Positions 38,001 to 49,440 are shown, counted from the first letter of the stretch. The stretch: DNA of 64,000 nt from Tubiluchus corallicola (GCA_030141605.1 JAQGDQ010000292.1:124001-188000); one strand, 5' to 3'. A program made the numbers and translations. Notes: a model not told the origin generated them from the letters alone.

Positions 38001-40256
38001 TTGACGTTCGTTGTTTGTGATGCCAGCAACAACATTTACAACAACTCAATGATGACAAGTGTTGACTGAGTGATAATCATGACGGTCGTGTAACAACATT
38101 GATGGATGCCGATAACTGCGGTGCTAATGCTGGCGCTAACAGCAGCAGTTGTGAATACGACTGATTTTAGTTTTATAGTTCTGCATAAGCCAACAAAATT
38201 AAGGGAAGGGGGACCTGAAAAAACACAAGCAGCTGCTAACAATTAAGGGCGCCACACAGTCTATACTCATTATTGTTGTTGGTGGTGGCGGTAATGATGA
38301 TGATGATAATGAAGACGAGGAGGAGGACCATGATAACGACAATGCTGATGATGACAATCGTGATATTACTCTTATTTTTAGTAAAGACTAATCTGTTATT
38401 ATTGTGCAGACTACAATATAATAACCGCATATATAAAATGATGCCAAATCATGTCTCAAATGGTGTTGATGATAATGTTGATATTGATATTGTTGATGAT
38501 GATGTGTTGATGCTGTTATTGATGATGATGATGACTTCGGCGGTAGCAGCGGCAATATTAATCATGCTTCTGTTGTTGTTGTTATTATTATTATTGTTAT
38601 TTTTGCTGCTGATTCGATTTTGTTGCCTGGGTTGTCGACGACACTAATGATATGAAGTATACTGTTCAGAAGTTCTGATAAACTAGTTTTGTTGTTTATC
38701 TGGTATTAAAAGATTGTTACTAATTACAGCTGTTGTTGGTCACACTAATAAGGTCATCTTATTCATGGCGGCACATAATTAGCACTAATAATTAATGCTG
38801 TGACTACGAAACTAGCTTTATTATAGATTGTGATTAATTTGGCGAAGCTACATAGTATATGGAGTTATTTGTATTATTCATTTCAGCTAATGTTGGGTGT
38901 CAAGGTGCAGCTGTGCGAGTTTACACAAACAGCACTGATTTACTAACACCCACGGCCGAATTTTGCGGTGAAAATCCACCTCCTCAATATCGCCAGTTCA
39001 TATCCACCAGTAACGTTATCCGGATCACGTAAGCATCATACGCTACCAGTCCTGAACAAACAGTTTAAAAATTAACGAAAATGATCGGTTCTTGTTAAAA
39101 GTGTAAGTTTACGGATGCAATTGTACCAAATCAATGAAGTCGTGGTGATAAAAAGCAAGAGATAAAATCGCTTAAATACTCTGCATTAAATGCGCCCGAT
39201 CAATATCGTCAATTCCTGTTCTGTGCGCATTACTACTCTATTATGAACGATTTAGCAAGTGTTAAAATTTACGTCTTCAAAGTGAACCACACATTTCAAT
39301 GGCTCTGTTTTGAAATTTCTACGTAATTCTTTTTGTTGTTTTGTACTGTTATTTACTTATATGATCGTATATTCCATTAAAGAAATTATAATTCTACATT
39401 TTTAGGTTTACAACATCAGAAAAGGCTGCTGGAAATAAAGGATTCCTGGCTGCTTGGTCTGAAATATCACACGGTACCTATACTCTATGAAAAATACAAT
39501 TTCTTCTTCCTGTGCTAGACAACCCATAAATATTAGGGAAAATTTAGCAATCAGCAGAGGTTTTCATATAAGCAGCTAAGGTAGTTGCAATAGTATTAGC
39601 GTTTATTACGTGTATAAATAAATTAATGTACGAAAATTATTTCAGATCGTGTGTGTGAACACGGCTTCAAGTGTAAAATTAATAACTACTGCATCGATAA
39701 AAGTCAACTGTGTAAGGCTAAAAGATATCAACATTATGAAGTTTCCTACTGCGGGGAACATGATACATCTGACATAGCTGGATGTAAGTATTAAATAAAA
39801 ATCTGTTCATTTTATGTTATTTTTGCAAAAAGTAATCATGAATAAGTATCTGTCTATCTATCCTTTAAATCACTGTCTGCTATGTGTTTCCATAAGTACA
39901 TACTTCATGTTTATTTATTACAAGTCACGATTGCAAAATCAACAACATACACTTGAAATATTAACAACAATTTTGTGAATACAGGTGATACAACCTCTGA
40001 TAATAAACTTTACGTGATCATTGGAAGTTCAGCGGCAGCAGTGCTAGTGGTTCTCACTGCCATCATCGTCATCTGCTACCGTCGCCAGCACACGAAGTCA
40101 CAGCCAAAGTCCAAGTCATCGTCCAAAACTGAAGTAAAGGCCATGATGATGATAAACAATTCGAAGTCACACTTACACAATGATTTGGGGCACGTTGACT
40201 ACCATCCTGCACCCCAGATCGATACGGTCATTGTGTCACACCAAACTGTGGTATGA
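13780..40256 (+). CDS. lev-10: LEV-10-like receptor: five CUB, LDLa, one TM (5' end missing)
   Basis: Seventeen exons: 13780-13874, 14214-14296, 14890-14976, 17061-17194, 17581-17788, 18517-18728, 21541-21695, 23776-23846, 24511-24695, 25252-25462, 26853-27002, 36917-37023, 37771-37944, 38887-39028, 39406-39473, 39646-39783, 39985-40256. Phases agree at every junction, giving about 830 residues without the start. Order: CUB1 (3-134), CUB2 (147-265), CUB3 (288-410), CUB4 (424-556), CUB5 (568-694), LDLa (698-741), a membrane helix (750-772), then a 58-residue cytoplasmic tail ending QTVV. In C. elegans LEV-10 has this architecture and clusters levamisole-type acetylcholine receptors at the neuromuscular junction; a receptor-clustering role here is inferred from that. 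NETO and SOL-1 have fewer CUB domains. Each module begins at a phase-1 intron. The signal peptide and start codon were not found. AATAAA lies only 9 nt after the stop (40265-40270). Confidence 0.88.
14977..17060 (+). other. CUB-gene intron 3
   Basis: A 2.1-kb intron with no gene. It holds a pentanucleotide array at 15872-15996 and a short hairpin near 15145-15195 (GTCACTTGAGT with ACTTAAGTGAC). Confidence 0.6.
15872..15996. repeat. Drifting pentanucleotide array
   Basis: Five-base units change along the array: about three AACCT, then AACAT, then AGCAT, AGCAC, and back to AACAT. Reverse-strand frames through it (15889-16131) are artefacts. Confidence 0.9.
17581..18728 (+). other. CUB2 (exons 5-6)
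   Basis: Two exons: SGNILSPTYPGTLPNY, then PGERVKLHLTDFDLYYGGD, and across the intron HCPYSWLKIHDGS, YCG and VGFNITFQF. All four CUB cysteines are present. The sequence just after the donor is low-complexity intron, not protein. Confidence 0.88.
18773..18985. repeat. GGT/GAT-rich low-complexity tract
   Basis: An imperfect trinucleotide tract (GATGAT, GGTGGT, CTGGTG) just inside intron 6. It makes long but meaningless open frames on both strands. Confidence 0.9.
19399..19430. repeat. Hexanucleotide (GATTGC)n tract
   Basis: About five imperfect copies directly beyond the 3' UTR of the LINE fragment. On the LINE strand it reads as GCAATC-type repeats. Confidence 0.8.
19399..20845 (-). mobile_element. 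5'-truncated non-LTR retrotransposon (LINE)
   Basis: The minus strand encodes the C-terminal half of a reverse transcriptase: RQGTVLGPLL (motif before the active site), LLFIDDIVGIG (the F-x-DD active site) and EYQYLGDWI. After a one-base shift in an A-run near 19985, the tail carries a C-x2-C-x8-H-x4-C zinc finger (CPVCEEDDYTTEHMLRC). The two frames are 19976-20839 and 19506-about 19985. The stop TAA overlaps an AATAAA. On the plus strand the 3' end is bordered by a GATTGC-type hexamer tract (19399-19430), which may be its tail. It sits antisense in intron 6. Confidence 0.8.
20846..21540 (+). other. Rest of CUB-gene intron 6
   Basis: AT-rich intron sequence. The only feature seen is the tRNA-like sequence at 21310-21380. 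Confidence 0.5.
21310..21380 (+). repeat. tRNA-like sequence (SINE head or tRNA pseudogene)
   Basis: Complementary ends CATTTG and CAGATG; an A-box-like TGGTGTAACGGTTAACAT; a B-box-like GAGATCGATTCCTAG. The anticodon stem is broken, with CAT/ATA in the loop region. It resembles a decayed tRNA or the head of a tRNA-derived SINE, and a working tRNA gene is unlikely. Confidence 0.45.
21541..24695 (+). other. CUB3 (exons 7-9)
   Basis: Exon 7 gives TGTVYSPNYPNQYDRG, exon 8 the VSLVFQSFDIP strand, and exon 9 CDDGHIAIYLQG, WCGNNTR and GGGFKAQYSF. The first and second cysteines are in exon 7, the third and fourth in exon 9. Confidence 0.87.
21696..23775 (+). other. CUB-gene intron 7
   Basis: A 2.1-kb intron. 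The only notable frame is a 71-codon minus-strand ORF at 23266-23481 that I cannot assign (reported as a finding). Confidence 0.55.
25463..26852 (+). other. CUB-gene intron 10
   Basis: A 1.4-kb intron. Nothing recognised. Confidence 0.6.
31721..31930 (-). CDS. Orphan exon resembling half a thyroglobulin type-1 domain
   Basis: A 210-bp exon with an acceptor (ctgtatttag) above 31930 and a consensus donor (gatc|gtaagt) below 31721. It is phase 1 at both ends and open through 69 codons. The end reads TRCELHLALVL, then WVPNCDAVTGKYMANQC, matching the P-x-C-D..G-x-Y-x3-QC core of thyroglobulin type-1 repeats (first three cysteines). The second half of the domain (the CWCV part) would need another exon; I searched for its codons down to 27 kb and did not find it. 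It may belong to a gene nested in the CUB intron, or be a relic. The N-terminal part (DLNNIIQQIPQNW) is unrecognised. Confidence 0.5.
32009..32077. repeat. (AT)n microsatellite
   Basis: About 34 uninterrupted AT units. Confidence 0.95.
32994..34415. mobile_element. Foldback-like element with tandem-repeat arms
   Basis: The left arm (about 32994-33145) is built of ~25-30-bp degenerate units of the type TTGATAATATCAA-CTTTTAT. The right arm (about 34130-34415) has the same units in reverse orientation. The outer ends read TTTGACAGTCATTATCTTGA and, reversed, TCTGACATTTAATTTTGA. Long inverted repeats made of short direct repeats define foldback elements. There is no transposase. Between the arms lies a GC-rich block (about 33195-33365) unlike its surroundings, perhaps a separate insertion. 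Confidence 0.55.
33195..33365. repeat. GC-rich island of repeat origin
   Basis: About 170 bp rich in GGGGG and GGCCCGGG in otherwise ~30-35% GC DNA. The opening GGTAGCCAGG resembles hAT-family ends, but no matching end or target duplication was found. Confidence 0.35.
35755..35811. repeat. (GT)n microsatellite
   Basis: TG repeat with interspersed C. Confidence 0.95.
37771..39473 (+). other. CUB5 (exons 13-15)
   Basis: TGTFESPQYKIKYTVQIHC, NWVITVKPRHQVLVHF, then GCQGAAVRVYTNS, FCGENPPPQ and NKGFLAAWSE. The second half is less typical than in CUB1-4, but the four cysteines are in place. Confidence 0.83.
37945..38886 (+). other. CUB-gene intron 13 with low-complexity tract
   Basis: Intron. 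38262-38636 is a GAT/GTT-rich low-complexity tract that produces a false 124-codon frame. Confidence 0.8.
39646..40256 (+). other. LDLa domain, transmembrane helix and tail (exons 16-17)
   Basis: Exon 16 gives VCEHGFKC, YCIDKSQLC, then C-x3-DTSD-x3-C. The sixth cysteine is split by the intron (T|GT). The DxSD calcium-site residues are kept, but the acidic residues usually just before the fifth cysteine are not. Exon 17 gives a membrane helix (VIIGSSAAAVLVVLTAIIVI), a basic stop-transfer CYRRQH, a Ser/Lys-rich stretch and the terminal SHQTVV. Confidence 0.83.
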
Positions 40257-43200
40257 CCGCATGGAATAAAGCTGCGCACGAGGGTGGACTTGATTTGATG
40301 ATATGATTGTGCCGTATGTGAATCTGTATCACGTATGGACCATTGCACGAACTCTAACCAAAGACGTTTCAATCACTTTCATGACACACTTAGTGCAGTA
40401 ATACAAGTGGGTCTACCAAAATCTTACTAATTATTACTATTGAACTGAATTTAATTAAAAGTTATTAAAAGTGTATTTTACTTGGAGTGCAGAAACAGTT
40501 GCTTTATATGCAATATGTTGATTGCACTTTACCAGCAAAAGCATTGTCGAAAAAATTCAGTTTGAAAAGCATCATTCTTCTCTTTTTCCAAATATGGCAC
40601 ATGTCCCAAGGGTCAGTGTATTCTCATAGCATGCAATTTGTCATGCACAGTGTTGCTGCTAAGGCCAAGTGTACGTGTGATGAAATTATCCAAGGAAGGA
40701 GAGTAATTGAGGTAAAATAGGCAAGCTAGCTCAGCAGGTTAATGTCAGTTTGGCACGAATGTCTTCTAATATCTGGTTTACAGTAGTCTCTTGCAATAGC
40801 TATATGCTTTAACCGTGCACTGAGATATATGTACATGTTTTAAGATATAATGTATGGTCCAATGGGAGTCTCTTCTCTAGTAATTGGGCTTCTCTTCGCA
40901 TGGGCACAAACGTGTAATTTAACTGTACACTTTAACAATTATTAGCCTATACTATAACTGCTTATGTAAATAATAACTTAATTGTTTGTAAATAATATAA
41001 TTAATTCAATAATAATAATATAATTAATTCGAATGTGTTAAAAGCAGGTAATTTTAATTTGTTTTATATTATAGACACTTTACAGCACAGGACTTAATAG
41101 TTTATCCCCTCCCTCTCTCTAAAATTCTTCTCTGAGCCTAAAAAAGTGCATTTTAAGATTTTTTCGTAGCTCATTCTAATCACTTCTTTTTAAATTTGAT
41201 AAAGAGGTGGCCTAAAACAATTTTGCAATAATCTAATATTTCAATAATTGTACAGAAAAACATTTACATTGCATGGTTTTATATTCTCCTTTTTGCAATT
41301 ATGAAGCAGAATAGTAAGTTATCACATAATTACAAGGCAAAGACTTTATATGTCCAAGCATTTATTCTGTGATCATCTGTCAGTAAGATTCACGTATTAA
41401 GAGATTAGTTTAGTACATTTTGTCTTTGTTACAGAGAAGTGTAATTAATAACCCTACTCAGGCTTGCACATAGGCACATGTAATAATTTCTATGGCTTCC
41501 GATAATTACAGTGAAGCCCTATTGTGTACTTGCTCAACATGTTAATGAATCTTCCCTTTGTGATGCTTGACTCCAAGCAATCTTAATAATTATTATCAGC
41601 CATTATAAAGACCGGCAGTGGAGGCAGCAGTTTGGTATGAACAAAGAGGCTAAAGAAGCGTACAACATCAATGTGTTTTCAGTTAACGGCCTCTAGCTGT
41701 AGGACATATTTGCACTGTATATTGTTATTCATCGCTACAGGAATGGGTTCAAGTGCATCAGTATACTGAAAATTCATGGCTACTTAAATGATAATCATTA
41801 AACTTTCCAGGTTTTAAAATCATGTACCCTTGTGAAACACTAGTTTTAACAGTTCATCTTCTAAATGTCGATATATTTTTATAAAAAAGTGCTGAAAGTC
41901 AATTATTTAAAACAGGAAAGTTGTGCTATGTGCCTAGAAATCAACAGTAACATATTCAATTCATTAGATTTCGTGGATTCGAATGAAAAACGCAAATCTC
42001 TGGTTTGTTTCTAAGCTATCAGAACTTTTTCACATTTTCTTTCGTTCAGTCAGACTTGAATTCAGTAAATTGGTGGTTGTGAATTCTTCCTATCTATTTG
42101 TTTACACACTTATCAAGCTTTGAAATGTGGCTTTATTCTTCAGATATAGTTGGGATACTTAAATACATCCATTCTAACATGCACCTAGCTCAACGGAAAA
42201 GTGCAAATGTTCATTTAACAGTTCATTTAACAACACCATCCATTAATACATGTAGTCGATTACATTCAGTAAAACGATGGCATCAAACAGAGATTAATTT
42301 GGTCTACCTTAATTACTTACCATAAAGATATTCAAGATAACATTTTTTGTTAAAACAAATATGTATGTATTAAACATCTTTTTTGTAGTAAAAGCTTTTG
42401 TAGTGCATATAAACTTCACGAAACAATATGTATGTAAATGTGTATGTATGTAAATGTATCAATTATGGCAAACATTAATTTTTCAACCTTAATGTATTGT
42501 AATAAATGACCTATAATTATATTATTTCATTTTATTGCAAAAGTTCTATATAAATATATTTCTATTGAGTTTTTACATAATTGGACACAAATTAAGTGTA
42601 ATTCTACAAAAATTGTTTTTTAACATACCATCACTGTAAATACTATGACTGATTTTAGGAACTGCACGGTTTTGTGTTACATGCAATGCCAAATAATGCA
42701 ATGTCCAATAAGTTAAGCTTGACAGACAATCACATTCACATTCAACAATAACAGGAACAGGTGATTACCTGACCAGGTGAATGTGAATCAAAAGAACAGA
42801 TCGAAACAAAAGTATTTATGTGGCCTCACTGCAACATTAGAGCTTGGTCTCACAGTTCACCATAACAGGACATTATTATGGTATCTGTTATAGGATGAAA
42901 ACATAAACATGCAACTTAATATTCAACAGAAAACTGAGCAATAATAATAAACTATAACTATGGGAATGCTTCTGTAACTTTCTTCTCCATTATACCATGT
43001 AAATAAATAACAAAAAATAACTATGCATGTTGCAGTAAAATCTAATGCATGTTTTGTTTTTTTATTGTACGTCCTTCTCAAGAATATGTAGCCAAGATTG
43101 TACAAATACTGTTGGCTACATATTCTAAAGAAAGACTTAATGTCCAAATATTGATACAAAAAACAAAAATACACTAGATTTTACTACAACAAGCATGGCT

Positions 43201-44005
43201 ATTTATTTATTAGCAAGTTTATTACACGTTTACATAATTACAGCATTATGTATTATTATTCCAAAAATAATCAAGGTTACACTGATAGTCACACATAGTA
43301 ATAGGAATTATTTATAGCTTTACAGTAAAAATACTTTAATTTTGAAAATGTATCAGAAGTTTTGTTGCTAACAATGAAATTAAAAAATACAGTGATTAAG
43401 CTTATGCTTCCAATGACATCTGTTCAAAGTTTAATTTAGTTAAATAAACATGGGCACAAACGTTAGGAATTGTCAAACACAATAATAATTAGACTACCAA
43501 ATTCACAAAATCATAGCATTGCAAATGGCATTGAGAAACCTAATACAGCGGTCTGTAATTATCATTCATTATATGTCTATAAATCCATGATTCATGTCAT
43601 AATTTCGATGGTTGCTGTGATGTGTTATATATGTAACATTAAAAACCAGTTATTTGACAGGGAGGTACTCAAGCACCTTGTCAAAGTCCAGGCGAAGAAA
43701 ATGCTTTTTACTGTTGCCACGGCAATATAAAATCAATTACAGTTTATCACAGGATTATTACTGAGCTAATTTAGCCAAGTAAATACATGCATCGTGGAAA
43801 AATAACACTTGCCACTTAACGGCTTTTAGTAGCTATATAGCACCATTTATGTAAGTCAGAACACATGCACAGCTGTGACAGGCTAACATTGTAATAAAAA
43901 TGTAATTATACATCATGCTTACTCCATGGTGTTCAAAGTCTTGCAAAAATCACCTGAATGGCCTAACTTGTCTTGACAATGAAAATTATACGGAGTTGTG
44001 TTGAT
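40257..44005. other. Convergent intergenic region
   Basis: Lies between the plus-strand CUB gene and the minus-strand COMMD10 gene, which end tail to tail. It contains AATAAA at 40265-40270 and later ATTAAA signals near 40450 for the first. For COMMD10, the nearest minus-strand AATAAA signals (TTTATT on plus) are at about 43202-43223. No further gene was seen. Confidence 0.5.
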
Positions 44006-47000
44006 TCAGCTCAAACTATCCAACTGAGCTTGAATTTTTTCTAACTGAAAAATTTACAATAACCTTAGAAGATACTAAAACTTTAACATTCACAAAATTC
44101 TTGGTTGAATTAAGGAAAGGGATTGGTTTATTCTTACCTGATTATAAAACTCATACAATTCTTCATGGTTGAATTCCAAAAGAAGCTCTTCACAGTCCTG
44201 AAAATACATGGAAGAGGCAAATAGTGCAGTAACAAATCTGATAATGTACAAGTTTATGTATACCAGTATTTCTTCTAATAGTGATATTTTCTAATAGAAA
44301 GTGCATTGCATTGTGTTTTTCAAAATGTCTAAAATTGTCACACAAATGATGTTAATTGTTAAAATCACCTAGCAGACAAGGAGTTAAAAAATGGGTTTTC
44401 CTACACTTCAGATTTTAAACAAATAATTTTTGTAAATAATTAGTTAAACAAATAATTTTGCTTCTCATGGAAATTATAACACCGTTGCATTAAAAAAAAT
44501 GGAAGCATAATTCACAAATGTTCTTGCTCAGTCTACCCCTCCATTGTTCACTTACTTCAGTGGCGGTTCAGGTAGCTTGGAAAAAGGATAGCTGATACTA
44601 TTAACAAGTTTACTACTGGACAATAAAGGACCACAAGCAATGTATTGACACTTTACTGTTAGCCATAGTTATAACAATGATTGTGAGGTAGTTGTCAGAT
44701 AATCATAATATAGTTTTGTGCAATAATTCAACATTGTTTGACAGATTAGAAAAGTATGACTCATGTGAGCCAGTGCAGCACACCACCGAAGCATAGTACT
44801 AACCATGTTGTCAACACACAAAGCAATTAAATAAAATTTATCGGTATAACCTAGAAACGCACTTTTGATTGGTTGTCTTTGATACCCAGCTCAAATATTG
44901 CATTCGGTTGTTTCATTTGCCCTCTAGACGATTGCGCCATCTGCAGTCCAAATCTCCAATTTATTGTCTCCAACTAAAACATGATATGATATTTAAAATG
45001 CAGGATGTAAATAAGTAAAAGAAGGAAACAGGGAAACAGGTTGAGTTAGCAATTATAATGTAGACTGTCCGAAATATAGGAGTTGCAATGGAACACACTT
45101 TACTGAACAATAAATAACTAAGTAACCATTGCAAAAAAAACTTTCCATACTTTTTTAATATTTGCAAAAAATGTTACAGTACAAACTGTTAATATCCAAT
45201 CCAATATTTTTAACGTTCATAGTGAATAATAACTAAAAACTGCTACAGTCTTTAATAAATTGCCCACAATGTATGTTTTTAACATGTCAGCATATAAAAT
45301 TTTGAAAAATCTAAAGATTTAACAGGCGACCATCAAGGTTTGCAAGGACAAATACAGGCCAAAACACACCAGAACTTGTTGAAGGTTATCAAATGAATGA
45401 ACCTTTACAAAAATTTTAGTACTATGCTCTTCTGCACTTTAGATCAATTTAGAATTAACTAATAAAGAAATCTAGTTAATTAACTAATTAACAAATTGCT
45501 ACAATTTTTTGTCTTGAACCAACGACATCCTAACTAATCATCCTTCCAACTCACTCAATTGTATAAATATTTTTTGGTGTTGTTTCAACTCATTTAGTAT
45601 TAAAAAGTTGAAAAAAATGTGACAGAAATAGTGAATAATAGATCAGATTTTTTTCTAAGATCTGAGCTAATGCTTGGGAATTTTTCTTTTTATTACAATC
45701 TATCAACTATCAATTTCAGTAACAAAAAACATCTTAGCAACAAGAATAGGTCCAATAAAGATTTTTATTTTCTTTTTTGCAAGATGGACTTTTTACTAAT
45801 TAAAGATCCATAAAGTATTCTGTAGCATTTATGGGCTGTATAGGCAGACTGGATTATGACCTTTTGGAGTCCCTAAGCTAACGAAACTGTGGGAGCTCTC
45901 TCAGATGAATCCACCCTCTAATTCGCCCGCAAAATAAGCAAGGCAATAAACAAACAAACCTCATAACATAACATAACACAACATAACAGGTCTCATACAC
46001 GGGGCCTGCCTATTAACGGGGTCACTTTTTTTAAAGTCGAAACTTTATTTTAAGTTAAATGAATTATTAAACAATGTAAAAATATTAAAATATTATATTT
46101 ATTTTTCAAAAAGAGATATATTTGAAAGTCTTTTAGCAGGGCACCTCAAGTTTGGGGTCCCAAATTTAAGGGGCCCTATGCTGGAGTCTATACTAGCCCA
46201 TAAGGTAATCCTGATCTGCGTATAGGCCACATCGAGCCATCAAGTGACCCAAAGTTTTTATTTCAATAGTAATACATCTCACTAGCTGAAAAATCTAAAT
46301 ATTAAATTGATGATTTCAGAGTGTATGAGCAACTTGGATTATTATGTTCCCAAATTTCGACAACGTTACACACATACCTGCTTTGCTGAGAATGGTTTTC
46401 TTCTGAGATGCTCAATTACTTGTTTGCCATTAGCAGTCCATTCCTCTACAATTGATACAACCTGAAAAAACTACTCATTAAAAAAATTCCAAATCCACAT
46501 TGACTACGAAAATAACATACCAAGAGGTTATATAGAGATTTTTAAATATTATAGGTAATTTAACATTAAAACTGATATTTAAAAATAATTTAAACTTAAA
46601 GTTGAATTTAACATGCTATTCCTTTTCATTTTTCCTATTTCATAATTTATGACTTAGATTTTCTTTGAAATCGTGACTGAAATATTTTTGTATACTAACC
46701 CAAAGATTATAATTTTAATCCAGAACTTAAAATTATCTAATTAATTTATAATAGTAGTAATTATTATTAAAATAATATCAATACGTTACGTTATTTTTAG
46801 AATCTAGGATGTAACTACAGTATAAGTAGTCATCTTTTGATGAGTATAAAAAAATAAAAAAGTTCACTGAATGTCAGATAAAGCAATTACATGAATAAAT
46901 TATTATAAAAATTAAATCTACAAGTTACGCATTTATTTTTTTTGGACAGGGAGTAGCTACAGATTTTACTAATCAAATTAAACTATAAGGTACAGGCTGC

Positions 47001-49440
47001 TTACTAATGGTGAATAAAGGTAAAAGTAAAGTAAAAATGTAGTAATCCTACAAGAAAATTTTATTTTATACATAAATTCTGGTAGTTTTATATTGTGATT
47101 GTATTAAGCTAAAACAAGGTAAAAAGCAGACAGTTTTTTGTATTATTGCAAAAATAAACAGTAATAATGACTGACTCAAAAACAGCACAACTATGAACCA
47201 TGTTTACCTTATCTTCATCCAAACCAAGTTGTGTTAGTTGTTGAGAAAGTGCAGCTGGTTTAGCCAGGTGGTAGGAAGCCTGTGTACAAAAGAATAATTT
47301 TTTTCAACTAACCAGAAAAAGATGTAGGCCTAAGTACAGTTTCTACAAATATTACAAAAAGATAAATTAAACATTGTCAGGAATAGCTATGTGCTCATTG
47401 TGTGAATAAATTTAGCTAACAAAGTTAAGCAATACTGAACCAGGTTAGTAAATGGATTGACAGTCTCCAACAAAATCGCTTCTGGGCAATTTCATTTGCA
47501 ACACTACCCTTGGGAGGTAATATTCATCTCCCTCAGACCTGAATAGTGTTTAAATGTTTATTAACAAAATAACGAAAATTCTCCTTTCTTACTGTTAAAA
47601 CACACCTCATAGTAAAAAGTATAGGTTGCATTCATACGAATACACGTCCCTGATACAGAAGCCTTTTCAATACCTAGCCACCTGTATCCACATATTTATC
47701 AATTATACATATAGTTTCATATCGTCATCAACTTATTCTAGCACGCATGACAAGTCCAATGGTAACAGACTATTGCTACATGTAAACATAAATCACACAA
47801 TATTTCTCACTTGACTGTGAATTAATGTAATGTTATGCATTCGGGCCCACCTGTGAGAATATGAATTCAATGAATTCAAGAACAAGCTTTACATCATCTG
47901 GAGATAGTTTAAGTGCAGAATGAAGTTTTCCTTCTTCTTCTTCTGTAAAGGCCTTTTTATCCTAAAAAATTGTAAATTTTACATACACATAATGTAAGGT
48001 GAACACTTCTTACTTAATCTATAGTTTTTGCATTTAAAAAAGTAAATGACTGAAACTATTTTTCCGTTGCTGCCAAACTAATGAGCCAATTTAAAACTGC
48101 ATTTAAAAAACGATAAAACAACTACATGTGACTATTATAGATTCATAGAAACTGTCGCACTGTGGCTTTATGGTTATCGTGGGTTCCTTAGAACAACAAA
48201 ATATCCAACACAGCAATCAAACATTTGTAACATTTAAATATTTTTTCAATAAACATTTTGATCCCACCTAGCCCGATTCCTCCCGTGTTTTTCTGCTATC
48301 TAGTTCTTAAGTCATACATATATATATATATACTAATTACGACATCACAGTGGCCATTTAAAACGTCTAAGAAAAAGAACAAACTGATTATGCATTTTAT
48401 TTAAATCTCCTCAGATTGCTTAATCAGATACTATACACATGATTTGATAACTTACCTTAAGATGCAGCTTCTCCACAATTCTACGCAGTAAAAGTGGAAA
48501 CTTTACATCACCCAAAGCATTTATCAATGACACTGCCTTTTTCAAGCTGAAATACAAATACAAATTTCCATACAGTAAATGAAACAAAAAAATCAGTGCA
48601 AATGGCACAGTTACATTCAGAATTTAGACAATTTAGTTATAAATGTAAGAGTGCAGATTCACATTTAATACTGGTGAGGGGCATGCTCAGTAATAAGGCA
48701 TGAACAAAACTATAACAACTAATATAATTTTCACAAATGCCTAACAACTACTTCGTAAAACAACTAATTGCTACTGATTACTCCACTTTTACGTGATATA
48801 AACGTTTCTATATATTTGCAGTACATCAATCTGCATAACAACACGTTGTGCTCCCAAAAAGTAGTATAGTTACTCCAGTTACTTATTTAAAACACCCTAA
48901 CACCGATTGCTTTACCTATGACTTGAGATTACCAAATAATTATTTTTTACTATCAAACTTTTGATTTTATAGCGTTACAGAAAAACAACCACTTATGCAA
49001 TATCATACATAAAATGCATGAGCTTCAGCACATCAACACAAATCATTTAGCTAGGTAGTTAATTAAGTATCTTTCAAAATTAGCTTCTTATACAAGAGTA
49101 TCTTATACTTCTTGTTAACCACTGAATCATTGAAATTTTTGTACTTTTTAATGCACGAGTTGCATTTATGTTGATGTGAAATAAACAATCTTGAAAAAAA
49201 CAAAATCAACATTCGGTGCATCGCTATCATTGCATTTTTATATTTGCTAATATCTGAACTTATAATATTGTTTAGTAATCTACTTCATTCATTAGGCCTT
49301 AATCACACGGTAACAGAAATGATTACACATTTCAGTAAATTACGTAACTTGACAATAATTTATTTGTCAACTAATTCTAAGTTGCTAACTTACAACACTA
49401 AGGCTTTATACCTTGCAGTTTCTGTAAACATCGAAGCCAT
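44006..49440 (-). CDS. COMMD10: COMM domain-containing protein 10, complete
   Basis: Eight exons: 49412-49440, 48456-48546, 47851-47961, 47208-47279, 46378-46461, 44863-44973, 44138-44197, 44006-44044. They join in frame from ATG (49438-49440) to TGA (44006-44008), giving 198 aa; human COMMD10 is about 202. Residues 11-129 form the helical N-terminal half, with KKAVSLINALGDVKFPLLL, RRIVEKLHLK and FTEEEEGKLHSALKL. Residues 130-198 form the COMM domain, with its conserved Trp at 135 (INWRFGLQMAQSS) and FELGIKD, FNHEELYEFY, then IQAQLDSLS at the end. COMMD proteins pair through this domain in the CCC/Commander complex for endosomal recycling, and modulate NF-kB. The short first exon is chosen because its phase-2 end (AG|C) fits exon 2. 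Most introns are phase 0. Head-to-tail upstream lies IQGAP. Confidence 0.95.
44863..44973 (-). other. COMMD10: COMMD10 exon 6, start of the COMM domain
   Basis: 37 codons between an acceptor (catgttttag) and a donor (aaa|gtgcgt). The donor is weaker than the others in the gene, but the exon is needed to complete the COMM domain and both borders are phase 0. Confidence 0.9.
45845..46218. mobile_element. hAT-like MITE in a COMMD10 intron (374 bp)
   Basis: Left end CAGACTGGATTATGACC, right end reversed CAGATCAGGATTACC. It is flanked by 8-bp direct repeats TGTATAGG (45837-45844) and CGTATAGG (46219-46226), 7 of 8 matching. The 8-bp duplication and CAG end fit hAT. It contains a short AACAT pentamer run (about 45962-45987). 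No coding capacity. Confidence 0.65.

Noticed and set aside
38273-38647. 124-codon hydrophobic ORF
   Set aside because: GAT/GTT-rich low-complexity intron sequence that mimics membrane helices.
40728-40790. A-box-like GCTAGCTCAGCAGGTTA suggesting a tRNA
   Set aside because: No B box or pairing ends follow.
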